From Vibrio intestinalis (lineage in GTDB: Bacteria > Pseudomonadota > Gammaproteobacteria > Enterobacterales > Vibrionaceae): a stretch of 64,000 nt of DNA. Both the position numbers and the translations under genes were made by a program. Position 1 is the first letter of the stretch; each line of letters opens with the position of its first letter. The DNA lies in the NCBI RefSeq assembly GCF_025195085.2, contig NZ_JANAVY020000004.1, forward strand, positions 124,001 through 188,000, given 5' to 3'. The notes under the pieces are model-generated. The model saw only the letters and a list, made by a program, of their open reading frames with translations, was not told the origin of the DNA and ran no database searches. Of the stretch, positions 26,047 through 35,496 are shown piece after piece.

Positions 26047-27104
26047 TACTTCACAGTCTCAATAACATCAAAAGTAAGAGGAGTCCCTCGACTAATATTT
26101 CTTTTCACTACTTCCCCAATAACTTCATCATAATACTTTGGAGCCAAACCAAACCCAGGGCGAATACTTCGAACATTATCTACCGTAAGCATTTCACCCG
26201 CTTTTACATCTTTGACTACATACAAAGAACGACGAAACTTCACATTACCTTTTTCCGCTTCAGTTCTTTCATAGTTAACCGTGCCAAGAGCTTGCCACGC
26301 GGTTTTCGTATCTTTACACAATGCATGTAACTCTAAAGGCTCCAATGAGAAGCTATCATCAGCGCCACCACCATTGCGATCCATCGTTACATGCTTCTCA
26401 ATTAAGCAAGCACCAAGGGCTACTGACGTTACTGCTGTGGCACTATCAATAGTATGATCTGAGAGCCCTGACAGTACATTGAAGCGCTCTGCGATGTCTG
26501 CAATTGTTCTTAGATTGTATTGGTCTGCAGGTGCTGGGTAACCGCTAACACAGTGAAGTACGACTAATTCCTGACAACCATTATCTTTTGCTGTCTTGAT
26601 AGCTTCAGCAATCTCTTTTTCATTTGCCATGCCTGTAGAAATAATCATTGGCTTGCCAGTTTGAGCAACACGCTTGATAAGAGGTAAGTCAATAACTTCA
26701 AATGAAGCTATCTTATATGCTGGTGCATTGAGTTCTTCTAATAGCTCAACCGCACTAAAGTCGAAAGGGGAACTAAAAATAGTAATACCCAACTCTTGCG
26801 CTTTTTTGAATAGTGGCTCATGCCACTCCCATGGCATATGAGCACCTTTGTAAAGTTCATACAAAGTTTGACCATCCCATAAACCGCCATGAATTTGGAA
26901 CTCCTCAGAGTCACAATCCATTGTGATTGTCTCATGGGTATAAGTTTGTAGTTTAATCGCATCCGCGCCCGCTTTTTTCGCTTCTTCCATAATTTGGAAA
27001 GCACGGTTGATATCACCATTATGATTAGCGGAAAGCTCTGCAATAATATATGGAGGATGATCCGGTCCGATTTTGCGGCCGTCAATGGTTATATATGGCT
27101 TCAT
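26046..27104 (-). CDS. pseI: Pseudaminic acid synthase
   Basis: NeuB-family enzyme that condenses 2,4-diacetamido-2,4,6-trideoxy-L-altrose with phosphoenolpyruvate to give pseudaminic acid. The 352-residue product has the catalytic barrel (AELSANHNG, IKLQTYT, SSPFDFSAVELLE, STGMANEKEI, LSDHT, IEKHVTMDR) and a C-terminal antifreeze/SAF domain from about 290. The ATG at 27104 (MKPYITIDG) is used in place of the far upstream frame opening because it lies 7 bp after the pseGH stop. Motif style (AELSANHNG rather than AEIGVNHNG) is that of PseI and not of NeuB/LegI. Confidence 0.94.
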   Translation of the reverse strand: MKPYITIDGRKIGPDHPPYIIAELSANHNGDINRAFQIMEEAKKAGADAIKLQTYTHETITMDCDSEEFQIHGGLWDGQTLYELYKGAHMPWEWHEPLFKKAQELGITIFSSPFDFSAVELLEELNAPAYKIASFEVIDLPLIKRVAQTGKPMIISTGMANEKEIAEAIKTAKDNGCQELVVLHCVSGYPAPADQYNLRTIADIAERFNVLSGLSDHTIDSATAVTSVALGACLIEKHVTMDRNGGGADDSFSLEPLELHALCKDTKTAWQALGTVNYERTEAEKGNVKFRRSLYVVKDVKAGEMLTVDNVRSIRPGFGLAPKYYDEVIGEVVKRNISRGTPLTFDVIETVK

Positions 27105-27111
27105 TTTTGCC

Positions 27112-28614
27112 TCAATCAATTGGTTGTCGGATATAGGTTTCTTCATCAACTTGATGATAACGAGCTTTTTTGAATAGTCGTTGCGATGCAACATTTGCCT
27201 TCAATACTGTTGCATTCAACGTCACATCAGGGTGAATCGCATCGATTGCATCTAGTGCTTGGTATGCAACTCCCCTTCCATAACTATTAGGATCGACAAA
27301 TATAGAAACAAGGTAATGCCCAGATTCCATTCTATCTAAACGTACAGCGCCAACTTTACTTCTATCCACTCTATTGATGACCATGTAAAAATAATCAGAC
27401 GTGGATTGCAGTTTTCTCGACATCCAAGTCTGATGCTCACTCCATTTTGGTACATTGGGTGTAAGCGCATATTTTCTAGTATCTGGATGACTTTGCCATT
27501 CATATATCAGAGCGATATCGTCTTGAGATGCATATTGCAAAAACACCCCATCACGTTTTTTGCTGACTAATTGCTCTATTTCAAAAATAACTCGCCGAAC
27601 TCCTCGTCCATCACAAATAGTAAGATTAGCCTCTTTAAACTGAGACCACCCTTCGAGCACTCTCATAAAAGCTCCGTTCAACGTCGATGGAATATCTTTA
27701 ATATCAACATGGACAGCTGCATCATGCTTAACCAGTTGCTCACAAATAAGTTGTTGGTTTTCCGCAAGAGGTACAACAATGTTCGGCAAGCCAAGACAGG
27801 CCCTTTCCCAACTGGTAGTTCCTGGCGCACCGATCGCTATGTCATGCTCTAGCATTAAACTCGCCATGTCAGAGACAAATTCTTGGTGTCGAACATTGGG
27901 TTTCGTTAAACACCACGCACTTACCTGCTGAAAATGAGGTGATCTAGAGGGCAATAAAACGGTAAAATCGGCATTGACTTGACAACAAAGGCTCTTTAAT
28001 ACCTTCAGTGTTGCGTTTGGAGCATCAACCCCTCCCATTGAGACAAGAACTCTAACAGATTCATCAGATAGCTGCCTTGAAAGAGCGGCTTCTCGCTTAT
28101 TAGAGAAATTCATTCGCAACAGCGCATACTCACTGCCAACGAGAGCCTTGGTATTGGACGAAGCATAATCAACTTCACTTCGCCCTAAAGTTTGATCTAG
28201 AACTAAATCAGCCCTATGGCAACGTCCTAAATCATCGATAGCAAGCAAGCAACAATCTAGTACTGCAACGATTTTTTCTTGCCATTCAGCACCAATAGCG
28301 TAATGGTCTGTAACAACAAGATCTGCCGCCTTGACCGCTACTAAAAAGTCTTGTGCATCTTCTGTAACGCTCTTTTGAAGCCAAGCCTCATAATCAGCGT
28401 CATGCTGTGGTGCGATAATGCTTTGAGGCTCGGCAAGGGAGATTACATTGAAGCCACGCTCACGAATAAACGTTCGCATATCTCCTTTTAGTGGAGTACA
28501 AGCGAACTCTACTTGGTGTCCTTTTTTACTCAAAGCCTCAGCAAGGACTAAACAGCGCATAACGTGACCACTGCCGATCAATAAAGAAGCGTCAACCCGA
28601 AAAATAACCTGCAT
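27112..28614 (-). CDS. pseG: PseG-PseH fusion: UDP-sugar hydrolase plus N-acetyltransferase
   Basis: Fusion of 500 residues. The N-terminal part (1 to about 340) is PseG, which removes UDP from UDP-2,4-diacetamido-2,4,6-trideoxy-L-altrose: DASLLIGSGHVMRCL, TDHYAIG, SMGGVD, and GAPGTTSWERACLG are all visible. The C-terminal part (about 355-500) is a GNAT domain (IFVDPNSYGRGVAYQAL) matching PseH, which acetylates the 4-amino group one step earlier. Fusing PseH and PseG places two consecutive steps on one chain. It sits between pseF and pseI with gaps of 15 and 7 bp. Confidence 0.93.
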   Translation of the reverse strand: MQVIFRVDASLLIGSGHVMRCLVLAEALSKKGHQVEFACTPLKGDMRTFIRERGFNVISLAEPQSIIAPQHDADYEAWLQKSVTEDAQDFLVAVKAADLVVTDHYAIGAEWQEKIVAVLDCCLLAIDDLGRCHRADLVLDQTLGRSEVDYASSNTKALVGSEYALLRMNFSNKREAALSRQLSDESVRVLVSMGGVDAPNATLKVLKSLCCQVNADFTVLLPSRSPHFQQVSAWCLTKPNVRHQEFVSDMASLMLEHDIAIGAPGTTSWERACLGLPNIVVPLAENQQLICEQLVKHDAAVHVDIKDIPSTLNGAFMRVLEGWSQFKEANLTICDGRGVRRVIFEIEQLVSKKRDGVFLQYASQDDIALIYEWQSHPDTRKYALTPNVPKWSEHQTWMSRKLQSTSDYFYMVINRVDRSKVGAVRLDRMESGHYLVSIFVDPNSYGRGVAYQALDAIDAIHPDVTLNATVLKANVASQRLFKKARYHQVDEETYIRQPID

Positions 28615-28629
28615 AGCGTACCCTATTTG

Positions 28630-29322
28630 TTACTTCACGAGCTTTAGCGCAGAAAACAAGGACTCCGCCAACTCCCAATCTTCAGGAGTATCAATATCTT
28701 GAACTCGGCAACGCGGTAAAAGTACAGCTTTGGAATGTGGGGAAAAAATAGATCGTTTTTTTAAAAATGCCCCCGTTCTCCCCCAGTAAAACTGTCCTGC
28801 ATCATGATAAGCCTCTTCAAGATCTTGCGATCTTACTTGTTCATTTTCAGGCGAAAACATCGAAACCGAACCAAACTTGTCGAGTTTGATAGCTCGTTGA
28901 ATTGGGAATGGAAATGAGGTTGCACTAAAGGCAAATTGCACGTCAGAGTCTCGCAGAAGAGCATAACCTTGCTGCAAGTCCTCTGGCAATACAAATGGTG
29001 CTGTTGCATATAAGCAGCAAACCGCGTCAACATCCCAGCCTTCACTCTGGCACCAATGAATAGCATGAGCCATGACATCCATTGTTGTTGCATATTCATC
29101 AGAAATTTCTGCCGGGCGCAGAAATGGGACTTCTGCACCATGAGCTACAGCTACGGCTGCAATCTCCGTATCATCAGTTGATACTATCACTTTATCAAAG
29201 CAGGCAGAGGCGATGGCTGCTTTGATGGAATAAGCGATCATCGGCTTACCATGAAACTCTTTTATGTTTTTTCTCGGTATGCGCTTACTACCACCTCGAG
29301 CTGGAATAATCGCGACTTTCAT
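28630..29322 (-). CDS. pseF: Pseudaminic acid cytidylyltransferase
   Basis: Activates pseudaminic acid with CTP to CMP-Pse. Protein of 230 residues with the CMP-NulO synthetase signature IPARGGSKRIPRKNIKEFHGKPMI, VSTDDTEIA, and RPAEISDEYATTMDV. The ending with DIDTPEDWELAE is typical of PseF. The ATG at 29322 is used because it overlaps the pseC stop (TAATG); an ATG two codons upstream is also possible. Being inside a contiguous pseB-pseC-pseF-pseGH-pseI run separates it from legF at 37138. Confidence 0.94.
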   Translation of the reverse strand: MKVAIIPARGGSKRIPRKNIKEFHGKPMIAYSIKAAIASACFDKVIVSTDDTEIAAVAVAHGAEVPFLRPAEISDEYATTMDVMAHAIHWCQSEGWDVDAVCCLYATAPFVLPEDLQQGYALLRDSDVQFAFSATSFPFPIQRAIKLDKFGSVSMFSPENEQVRSQDLEEAYHDAGQFYWGRTGAFLKKRSIFSPHSKAVLLPRCRVQDIDTPEDWELAESLFSALKLVK

Positions 29323-30497
29323 TAGCACTCCTGCAAAATTTCAGTAAGTACCTGAACAACCGTATCTTGCTGCTCTTCCGTCATGCAATGAAACATAGGA
29401 AGAGAAATAGCTTCACGGTAATAGCGTTCAGATTCGGGGAAATCACCTTCACTAAAGCCCATTTTTTCATAGTAAGGCTGAGTATGGACTGGAATGTAGT
29501 GCAGATTGACGCCAATACCTTTGTCTCTCAGTGCATCAAATACCTCTTTGTGTGTCAAAGAGATCTTGTCCAACTGCAAACGAATTACATAAAGGTGAAG
29601 GCCCGAGTAGGTATTCTCCAATTGATATGGCAAGACCACTGGTAAAGACTTCAATAGCTGATTGTAACGATCGGCAAGGTGATGACGAGCGGTAATAAAA
29701 GCATCTAAACGATGCATCTGAGATACACCCAGTGCCGCCTGAAGCTCGGTCATACGGTAGTTAAAACCTAAATCAACCTGTTGATAATACCAGCCACCAT
29801 GGCTTTCACCCTCCATTTGCTCAAGGTCGCGAGTAATACCGTGACTTCGAAGTAAAGTCATCTTGTCAGACAAAGCCTTTTGGTTGGTCATTACTGCTCC
29901 ACCTTCCGCCGTCGTTACAATTTTAACGGGGTGGAAGCTAAACACTGTGATATCAGAGTATTCGCAATTCCCTATCGGCAAGCCTTGATATTTGCCGCCG
30001 ATTGCATGTGAAGCATCTTCAATGATTTTGAAGTTGTACTCTTTCACCAGTTTAGAGAACGCCATCATATCGCATGGTTGACCACATAAATGCACCAGCA
30101 CAACAACCTTCGGGAGCTTGCCTTCAGCTTTCGCTTTGATTAACTTTTCCTCAAGGCGTTTTGGACACATATTGTAAGTATTAGGGTCAATATCTACGAA
30201 GTCGACCTGTGCACCACAGTACAAACCACAGTTTGCTGACGCAACAAAGGTAATGGGAGAGGTCCAAAGCCAGTCTCCCTCCCCTAAACCCAAAGCAAGA
30301 CAAGCAATGTGTAACGCTGATGTTGCACTGTTAACCGCTAGTGCATAACTAGCACCCGTATGCTCAATAAGTGCTTGCTCAAATGCTGGAACACGAGGTC
30401 CCTGAGTTAGAAAGTCTGAGTTCAAAACGTCAACAACACTATCAATGTCTTGTTGATTAATATCTTGCTTACCGTAAGGAATCACAACTGTTCTCAC
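29322..30497 (-). CDS. pseC: UDP-4-amino-4,6-dideoxy-N-acetyl-beta-L-altrosamine transaminase
   Basis: PLP-dependent aminotransferase of 391 residues in the DegT/DnrJ/EryC1 family. It aminates the product of PseB using glutamate. Features: NSATSALHIA, EDASHAIGG, the PLP-lysine in FSFHPVKIVTTAEGG, and a C-terminal HYIPVHTQPYY typical of PseC. The GTG start overlaps the pseB stop by 4 bp, so the two are coupled. Confidence 0.95.
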   Translation of the reverse strand: MRTVVIPYGKQDINQQDIDSVVDVLNSDFLTQGPRVPAFEQALIEHTGASYALAVNSATSALHIACLALGLGEGDWLWTSPITFVASANCGLYCGAQVDFVDIDPNTYNMCPKRLEEKLIKAKAEGKLPKVVVLVHLCGQPCDMMAFSKLVKEYNFKIIEDASHAIGGKYQGLPIGNCEYSDITVFSFHPVKIVTTAEGGAVMTNQKALSDKMTLLRSHGITRDLEQMEGESHGGWYYQQVDLGFNYRMTELQAALGVSQMHRLDAFITARHHLADRYNQLLKSLPVVLPYQLENTYSGLHLYVIRLQLDKISLTHKEVFDALRDKGIGVNLHYIPVHTQPYYEKMGFSEGDFPESERYYREAISLPMFHCMTEEQQDTVVQVLTEILQEC

Positions 30498-31507
30498 ACT
30501 GTAAAGTTTGGATCAACGTGCTCTTTAATTAGCTCGCGTAGGCTTTCAATACTTTCCCACTCTGTGTTTGTACCCGAGTTGTATTTGAAACCAAACGGTA
30601 CTTTTTCAGCTTTGTGGTGATCTAGATACTCTTGCTCTGTATAAGTGAACGATACAGAAGGTAGAATGGCGTAGTACTTACCAAGATCGATCGTGTTTAG
30701 AGAATCTGTATCTGTAATCATTTCTTCATGCAGTTTCTCTCCTGGACGAATGCCAACCACTTTGGTTTCACATTTGGGAGCAATCGCTCCGGCGATATCT
30801 AAGATTTTGTAAGATGGTATTTTTGGTACAAAAATCTCACCACCTAAATGGTTTTCAAGAGCGTACATGACCATGTTCACGCCATCTTGCAATGAGATAT
30901 TAAAGCGTGTCATCTCTTCGTGAGTGATCGGCAATACACCTTCTTCACGTTTACTCAAAAAGAATGGGATAACTGAGCCACGAGAGCCCATTACGTTACC
31001 GTAGCGCACAACACTAAAGCGGATATCTTTTGAACCTTTGATATTATTTGCTGCTGTAAATAGCTTATCTGAAGCCAGCTTAGTCGCACCATAAAGGTTG
31101 ATTGGCGCACAAGCTTTGTCTGTTGATAGAGCTACAACATCTTTCACATTACAAGTTAGTGCCGCGTTAATTACATTTTCAGCGCCATCTACGTTAGTAC
31201 GAATACACTCCGTAGGATTATATTCAGCAGTATCTACCTGCTTAATTGCAGCTGCATGAATGATAACATCTACGCCTTCACAAGCCTGAACCATGCGGTT
31301 TCTATCACGAACATCTCCAATAAAAAAGCGAAGCTGAGGAAAATCTTTCTGAGGATATTGCTGCCTCAACTCAAATTGTTTCAATTCATCACGAGAAAAA
31401 ATAATAATTTTTTTCACGTCCGTATAGCGCTCTAAGATCGTACTGATGAACTGCTTACCAAACGACCCTGTACCGCCAGTGATAAGAACATTTTTATTAT
31501 TTAACAA
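30494..31507 (-). CDS. pseB: UDP-N-acetylglucosamine 4,6-dehydratase (inverting)
   Basis: First enzyme of pseudaminic acid synthesis: dehydrates UDP-GlcNAc and inverts C5. Soluble SDR of 337 residues with ITGGTGSFGK at the N-terminus, AAAIKQVDTAEYNP, STDKACAPINLYGATK (Tyr-xxx-Lys), and RPGEKLHEEMI. It opens the pse run and follows a 105-bp gap after the ABC transporter gene. Distinct from LegB at 44002, which has Met in place of that Tyr, and from the membrane WbpM-like protein at 4644. Confidence 0.96.
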   Translation of the reverse strand: MLNNKNVLITGGTGSFGKQFISTILERYTDVKKIIIFSRDELKQFELRQQYPQKDFPQLRFFIGDVRDRNRMVQACEGVDVIIHAAAIKQVDTAEYNPTECIRTNVDGAENVINAALTCNVKDVVALSTDKACAPINLYGATKLASDKLFTAANNIKGSKDIRFSVVRYGNVMGSRGSVIPFFLSKREEGVLPITHEEMTRFNISLQDGVNMVMYALENHLGGEIFVPKIPSYKILDIAGAIAPKCETKVVGIRPGEKLHEEMITDTDSLNTIDLGKYYAILPSVSFTYTEQEYLDHHKAEKVPFGFKYNSGTNTEWESIESLRELIKEHVDPNFTV

Positions 31508-31612
31508 GTTAATTCCTTAAATTAAAATTTGTAAACAAGATAGAGATATAAATACTTAAATAACTTTTTTGGCACCTATCTAAGTAAAATCCATATTAAC
31601 CTCATTATCAAA

Positions 31613-33394
31613 CTATGCAAATTTGTTCATTTCTCTAAAGGATGCGTTACTTTGAATCAAGTAATCATATTTACCTTCATCGACTATTTGGCCTTGTTCT
31701 AATACATAGATACGATCACAGTTTTTTATAGTTTTTAGTCGATGGGCAATCATAATAATAGTTTTCTTACCTGACAATTTCTCTATTGACTCCATGATTT
31801 GATTTTCAGTAATGCCATCTAGAGCACTCGTTGCCTCATCGAAGACTAAAATTTCAGACTCCGAATACAAAGCTCTTGCGATACTAATTCTTTGCCTTTG
31901 TCCGCCAGAAATCTGGATTCCATTTTCACCAATGTGACTATCAAGTCCATTTGAAAAACTAGCAATTAATTCTGTTAAACAGGAAAGCTCAACAGCTTTA
32001 TGTACTTTTCCCCAATCTATTTCTGAATATTCAACTCCAAAAGCAATGTTTTCCGCGATTGTAGCATCCATTAAGTTAACAGATTGAGGGACATAGGAAA
32101 TGTTATGATGCCAAGCAGACAAATCTTTAATTGGCTGCCCATCTATATTTAACTTGCCACTACTTAATGGCAGCAGACCACAAATCACATCTATCAATGT
32201 TGACTTTCCTGAGCCTGAGTGGCCTACAATTCCAATTTTCTCGAACTTATTTACCCTGATACTTATTGAATTTAGAGCTAGCTTTTTATTACCTGCATAC
32301 GAGAAAGACCCTTGAGAAACTTCAAGGTGGTCATTAAAAGGTATCAATCCTATATGGTCATTAGAATTCATCTTAGCCCTACTAGACACTAAATCAGCTT
32401 CCAAAATATCTAACACTGAAATATTGCCTTTGATGGTTGCAATGCTATTGTAAACCTGCTGAAGGGAGGGCAGTAACTTAAAAGCGGCTAAACCATAGAT
32501 AGTAAGCAATGGAAGTATGGCAGAAAAGTCATCACCTTTAATGATTAGGTTGAGTATAATAATCATTATCATACTTACATAAGCAAGCCATTCCATCATA
32601 TACCGTGGAGCTCCTGCAATAGTCATCGTACTTGCCTGAGCTTGGGATTGTTGTAAGCTTTGTTCCTCAAAAGCATTTATGAAATATTTCCTTTTCCCTA
32701 AAAGAATAGCTGACTTTGTATTTGTGAATGCCTCTTTAACTATCTTGCTTTTTAAATGATTTGCCTCTCCAACAATTCGCCCATTTCGTTGCAGTCGTTT
32801 CTTAAGCACCTTAGAAATCATGACATAGCTAAAAATGAAGAAGGTTATAATAAATAGACTCGTCTCAATATCATAAGAAAAGATAGCTACACTGATTAGT
32901 AAAATAAAAACCAAGCGAGAAAACATATTTACAATAGGAACCAGAACAGAACCAACTAAACGACTGCTTTCTATAAGGACCTTGTTTGTTAAAATACTTG
33001 AATTATTCGTTAAATAATATTCCCAACCTTGCCTTTGATAGAAACAAAATAGCCTACAGGTAAGTTCATGGCCGAAGTTCAAGGATATTTGATTAATCTT
33101 TTTCGTCATAAGGACTGACAATAAAGAGCTTATAGTTAAAAGTAATAGAATCACACAAGAAATAAACAACAAAGTACTACTAAATGACATGTTGTTTAGA
33201 AAAGAAATATTAACATAACTTAAGTAGGTATCTAGCTTACTATTGTCTGAAACTACTCCCATAAATCCAGCAATCATACCAATAGTGACAAGCTCAAAAA
33301 TTGATATTGCTACAACCATGATTTGCAACAATCCCAACTTTTTCCTTTGCTCCAAAGACAGAATGCTCCATAACCGTTTAATTTTTCTTCTCAT
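31613..33394 (-). CDS. PglK-like ABC transporter, candidate lipid-linked glycan flippase
   Basis: Half-size ABC exporter of 593 residues: six N-terminal transmembrane helices (about 20-320) fused to a nucleotide-binding domain with Walker A GHSGSGKST, Q-loop, signature ISGGQRQRIS, Walker B ILVFDEATSALD and the switch His in MIAHRL. The N-terminus (LSLEQRKKLGLLQIMVV) and overall form resemble PglK of Campylobacter, which flips undecaprenyl-diphosphate glycans. Since no Wzx is visible in the window, this is the best flippase candidate for the polysaccharide made here. MsbA-like lipid export is an alternative. Confidence 0.85.
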   Translation of the reverse strand: MRRKIKRLWSILSLEQRKKLGLLQIMVVAISIFELVTIGMIAGFMGVVSDNSKLDTYLSYVNISFLNNMSFSSTLLFISCVILLLLTISSLLSVLMTKKINQISLNFGHELTCRLFCFYQRQGWEYYLTNNSSILTNKVLIESSRLVGSVLVPIVNMFSRLVFILLISVAIFSYDIETSLFIITFFIFSYVMISKVLKKRLQRNGRIVGEANHLKSKIVKEAFTNTKSAILLGKRKYFINAFEEQSLQQSQAQASTMTIAGAPRYMMEWLAYVSMIMIIILNLIIKGDDFSAILPLLTIYGLAAFKLLPSLQQVYNSIATIKGNISVLDILEADLVSSRAKMNSNDHIGLIPFNDHLEVSQGSFSYAGNKKLALNSISIRVNKFEKIGIVGHSGSGKSTLIDVICGLLPLSSGKLNIDGQPIKDLSAWHHNISYVPQSVNLMDATIAENIAFGVEYSEIDWGKVHKAVELSCLTELIASFSNGLDSHIGENGIQISGGQRQRISIARALYSESEILVFDEATSALDGITENQIMESIEKLSGKKTIIMIAHRLKTIKNCDRIYVLEQGQIVDEGKYDYLIQSNASFREMNKFA

Positions 33395-33547
33395 TTAACG
33401 TAAACTCTACCTAGTACTTAAACCGAAATGCATTCAAAAAAGCAAAAAACGATGATTTCACGCATTAAAGTCACATAAAAACAAGGCATTTCACACAAAA
33501 ATCCATATTTAACAGCAACTTAGATATCGATAAAAACATTCTCTCAA
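33395..33547. other. Short gap upstream of the ABC transporter
   Basis: About 150 AT-rich bases with no reading frame or clear terminator; it may hold an internal promoter for the ABC transporter and pse genes. I see no strong consensus. Confidence 0.35.
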
Positions 33548-34684
33548 TTAACTTATTATACCCACTTGTATTTTATTCCAAATACTACCATTTTCAGATG
33601 GGCTACAATTTAAATAGTCATATGAGTATTTTTTATATTTTTCAAAATTTACAGTTGGAAAACTTGTTAGATCCTCATAATCAGATCTGTTATCTATAGC
33701 TACCACTTTAGCACCTAATTTGGTAGCAAATCCACTTTGAACATACCTTTCGTAAGCATTTTCTATCTCCCTTAGTTCTTTAGAGTCAAGAAGTAACAAA
33801 GGCTTATTATAAATTACAGCGACTCCCATTGATGTGCTAGCATGACTAAAGATCATTGCAGACTCTTTTGCAAGACTTTCAAGAGCACCAGCATAGGTTG
33901 CTCGATTATTAAAGTTACGTTTCAACTTTTCTAGGTCTGAAGTTGGGTGTGCTGCAATTACAACTTTCGTTTCGAATTTAGATTCAACATAATCGAAGAA
34001 ATCATTTATTTTACGAAAATAATCATCAGATAGATAACTAAAGTCAAATCCACAAATTTCATCATCTGGGTGCCCCATTAGGTTTTGATCCAAAAACAAT
34101 ATATGCTTTTTAGAGCAACCTGATAATTCAATAGCTACATCCTGACATTTCTGAAAATCCATAGAGTGTGCCATTATTTCTTTTCCCACGCAGTACATAG
34201 GTAAAACATCAGTTTTATTACCACCTTTTACAAGATAGTCCACATATGGCCTGAAGCACTTTTTAATTAAGTGCATGAAATAACATTTCACTCTTCTTAC
34301 AATGCTTATTTTACTAAATTTTTTTTGTTCATCATAATGTATAGGTATAGGTGCTAGCTGTAAGACAATTGTTTCAAGATTATATTTATTGAAAATCTTA
34401 ATTATAGGTAAAAATCTGATGGAGTTTATTGATGTTAAAACTACTACCGTTTTTTCTTCTATCTTTGAAATATATTTGTCAAGTTCACGGCATGATTCAG
34501 GCTTGAATATTTCCTTGTTAGGTTCCTCTTCGACTCTCTTCGGATGAACAAGAGAATTTAGATTAATTACATCAACTTGATGCCCATTACTTTCAAGCTC
34601 TTGAATACCCCATCGTTTTTTATCTCGCTCGGTATATTTTTTTTCTACGCAAAACAGAAATCTTTTTGTGTTCATAGTTTTCAT
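33548..34684 (-). CDS. GT-B-like protein with HP and S motifs, candidate NulO transferase
   Basis: Protein of 378 residues, not recognised by name. Motifs recall bacterial sialyltransferases of the GT52/GT80/GT38 type: an acidic stretch HPDDEICGFD, an HP motif in IAAHPTSD, and a serine motif in IFSHASTSMGVAV followed by NKPLLLLD. These normally bind a CMP-sugar donor. It lies between the leg and pse genes, so it may transfer one of the CMP-nonulosonates. The start at 34684 is 7 bp after the stop of the SDR gene and has a GAAG upstream; the open frame extends further 5' but into that gene. No signal peptide. Confidence 0.6.
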   Translation of the reverse strand: MKTMNTKRFLFCVEKKYTERDKKRWGIQELESNGHQVDVINLNSLVHPKRVEEEPNKEIFKPESCRELDKYISKIEEKTVVVLTSINSIRFLPIIKIFNKYNLETIVLQLAPIPIHYDEQKKFSKISIVRRVKCYFMHLIKKCFRPYVDYLVKGGNKTDVLPMYCVGKEIMAHSMDFQKCQDVAIELSGCSKKHILFLDQNLMGHPDDEICGFDFSYLSDDYFRKINDFFDYVESKFETKVVIAAHPTSDLEKLKRNFNNRATYAGALESLAKESAMIFSHASTSMGVAVIYNKPLLLLDSKELREIENAYERYVQSGFATKLGAKVVAIDNRSDYEDLTSFPTVNFEKYKKYSYDYLNCSPSENGSIWNKIQVGIIS

Positions 34685-34691
34685 AATATCT

Positions 34692-35462
34692 TCAAATCGA
34701 GAACCCATCATCCACAATAATATTTTGACCAGTCACAAATCGGGAAAGATCAGATAACAAATAGACAATTGTACCGGTTATTTCCTCTACATTTAACATT
34801 CCCGTTCCATGTGTGTTCTTGCAGTATGCATCGAGAAACACTTCTGGCTGCCCATCTAGGATACCACCTGGACTCACACTATTAACTCTAAAGCGACTGT
34901 CATTAATATAACTAGCCACATACCTATTTAAATGAATAGTGGCCGACTTAATCGCAGCATACTCAACTGGCATTGTCATTGAAGTGTTGTCATATACAGA
35001 AAACTTTGGAGCAATGACTCCATAAATGGAAGATATATTTACTAATGAAAAAGGGAGTTCTTTATCAACAAAGTATGCAGCACACTGCTGAGCAAACAAA
35101 AATGAGCTACCTAAATGAATACTTACATTTTCGTTAAAACTATCCAGTGTTACATCAAAAAACTTAGCGCCATAGCTATTAGTTCTTGGGTAGGTACAAT
35201 TGACTGCGCCGGTTATACCCTCAGCTTGTTGCCAAAATCGAGTTAGAGCCTCACTATTGGTAATGTCTAACTCACACATAATAAGGTGGGCATTATTAAT
35301 ATCAACATCAACAGAAGACAGACGCGTCTTTAGGTGTTCTAGGGATATATCCATTGCAACAACATCCCCTCCAGCCAATAGAATTGATTTAACAACATTA
35401 GCGCCTAGTAGCCCACCCGCACCAGCAACAACAATCTTCTTATCTTTAAGCATTTGATTCAT
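34692..35462 (-). CDS. Classical SDR oxidoreductase, PtmA-like
   Basis: NAD(P)-dependent short-chain dehydrogenase of 256 residues: GAGGLLGANV at the N-terminus, NISSIYG, catalytic YAAIK, SPGGI and the C-terminal TGQNIIVDDGF. Length and position in a legionaminic locus match PtmA of Campylobacter, whose exact step is not settled. A decayed SDR C-terminus lies at 36883-37050 next to legF, where ptmA usually sits, so this gene may be the surviving or replacing copy. Substrate unknown. Confidence 0.85.
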   Translation of the reverse strand: MNQMLKDKKIVVAGAGGLLGANVVKSILLAGGDVVAMDISLEHLKTRLSSVDVDINNAHLIMCELDITNSEALTRFWQQAEGITGAVNCTYPRTNSYGAKFFDVTLDSFNENVSIHLGSSFLFAQQCAAYFVDKELPFSLVNISSIYGVIAPKFSVYDNTSMTMPVEYAAIKSATIHLNRYVASYINDSRFRVNSVSPGGILDGQPEVFLDAYCKNTHGTGMLNVEEITGTIVYLLSDLSRFVTGQNIIVDDGFSI

Positions 35463-35496
35463 TTATAATCCATTTACCTACAATCAGATATTCAGC

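Noticed and set aside
26046..27104. Sialic acid (Neu5Ac) synthesis by the NeuB-family gene
   Set aside because: It is inside a contiguous pseB-pseC-pseF-pseGH run and has PseI-style motifs.
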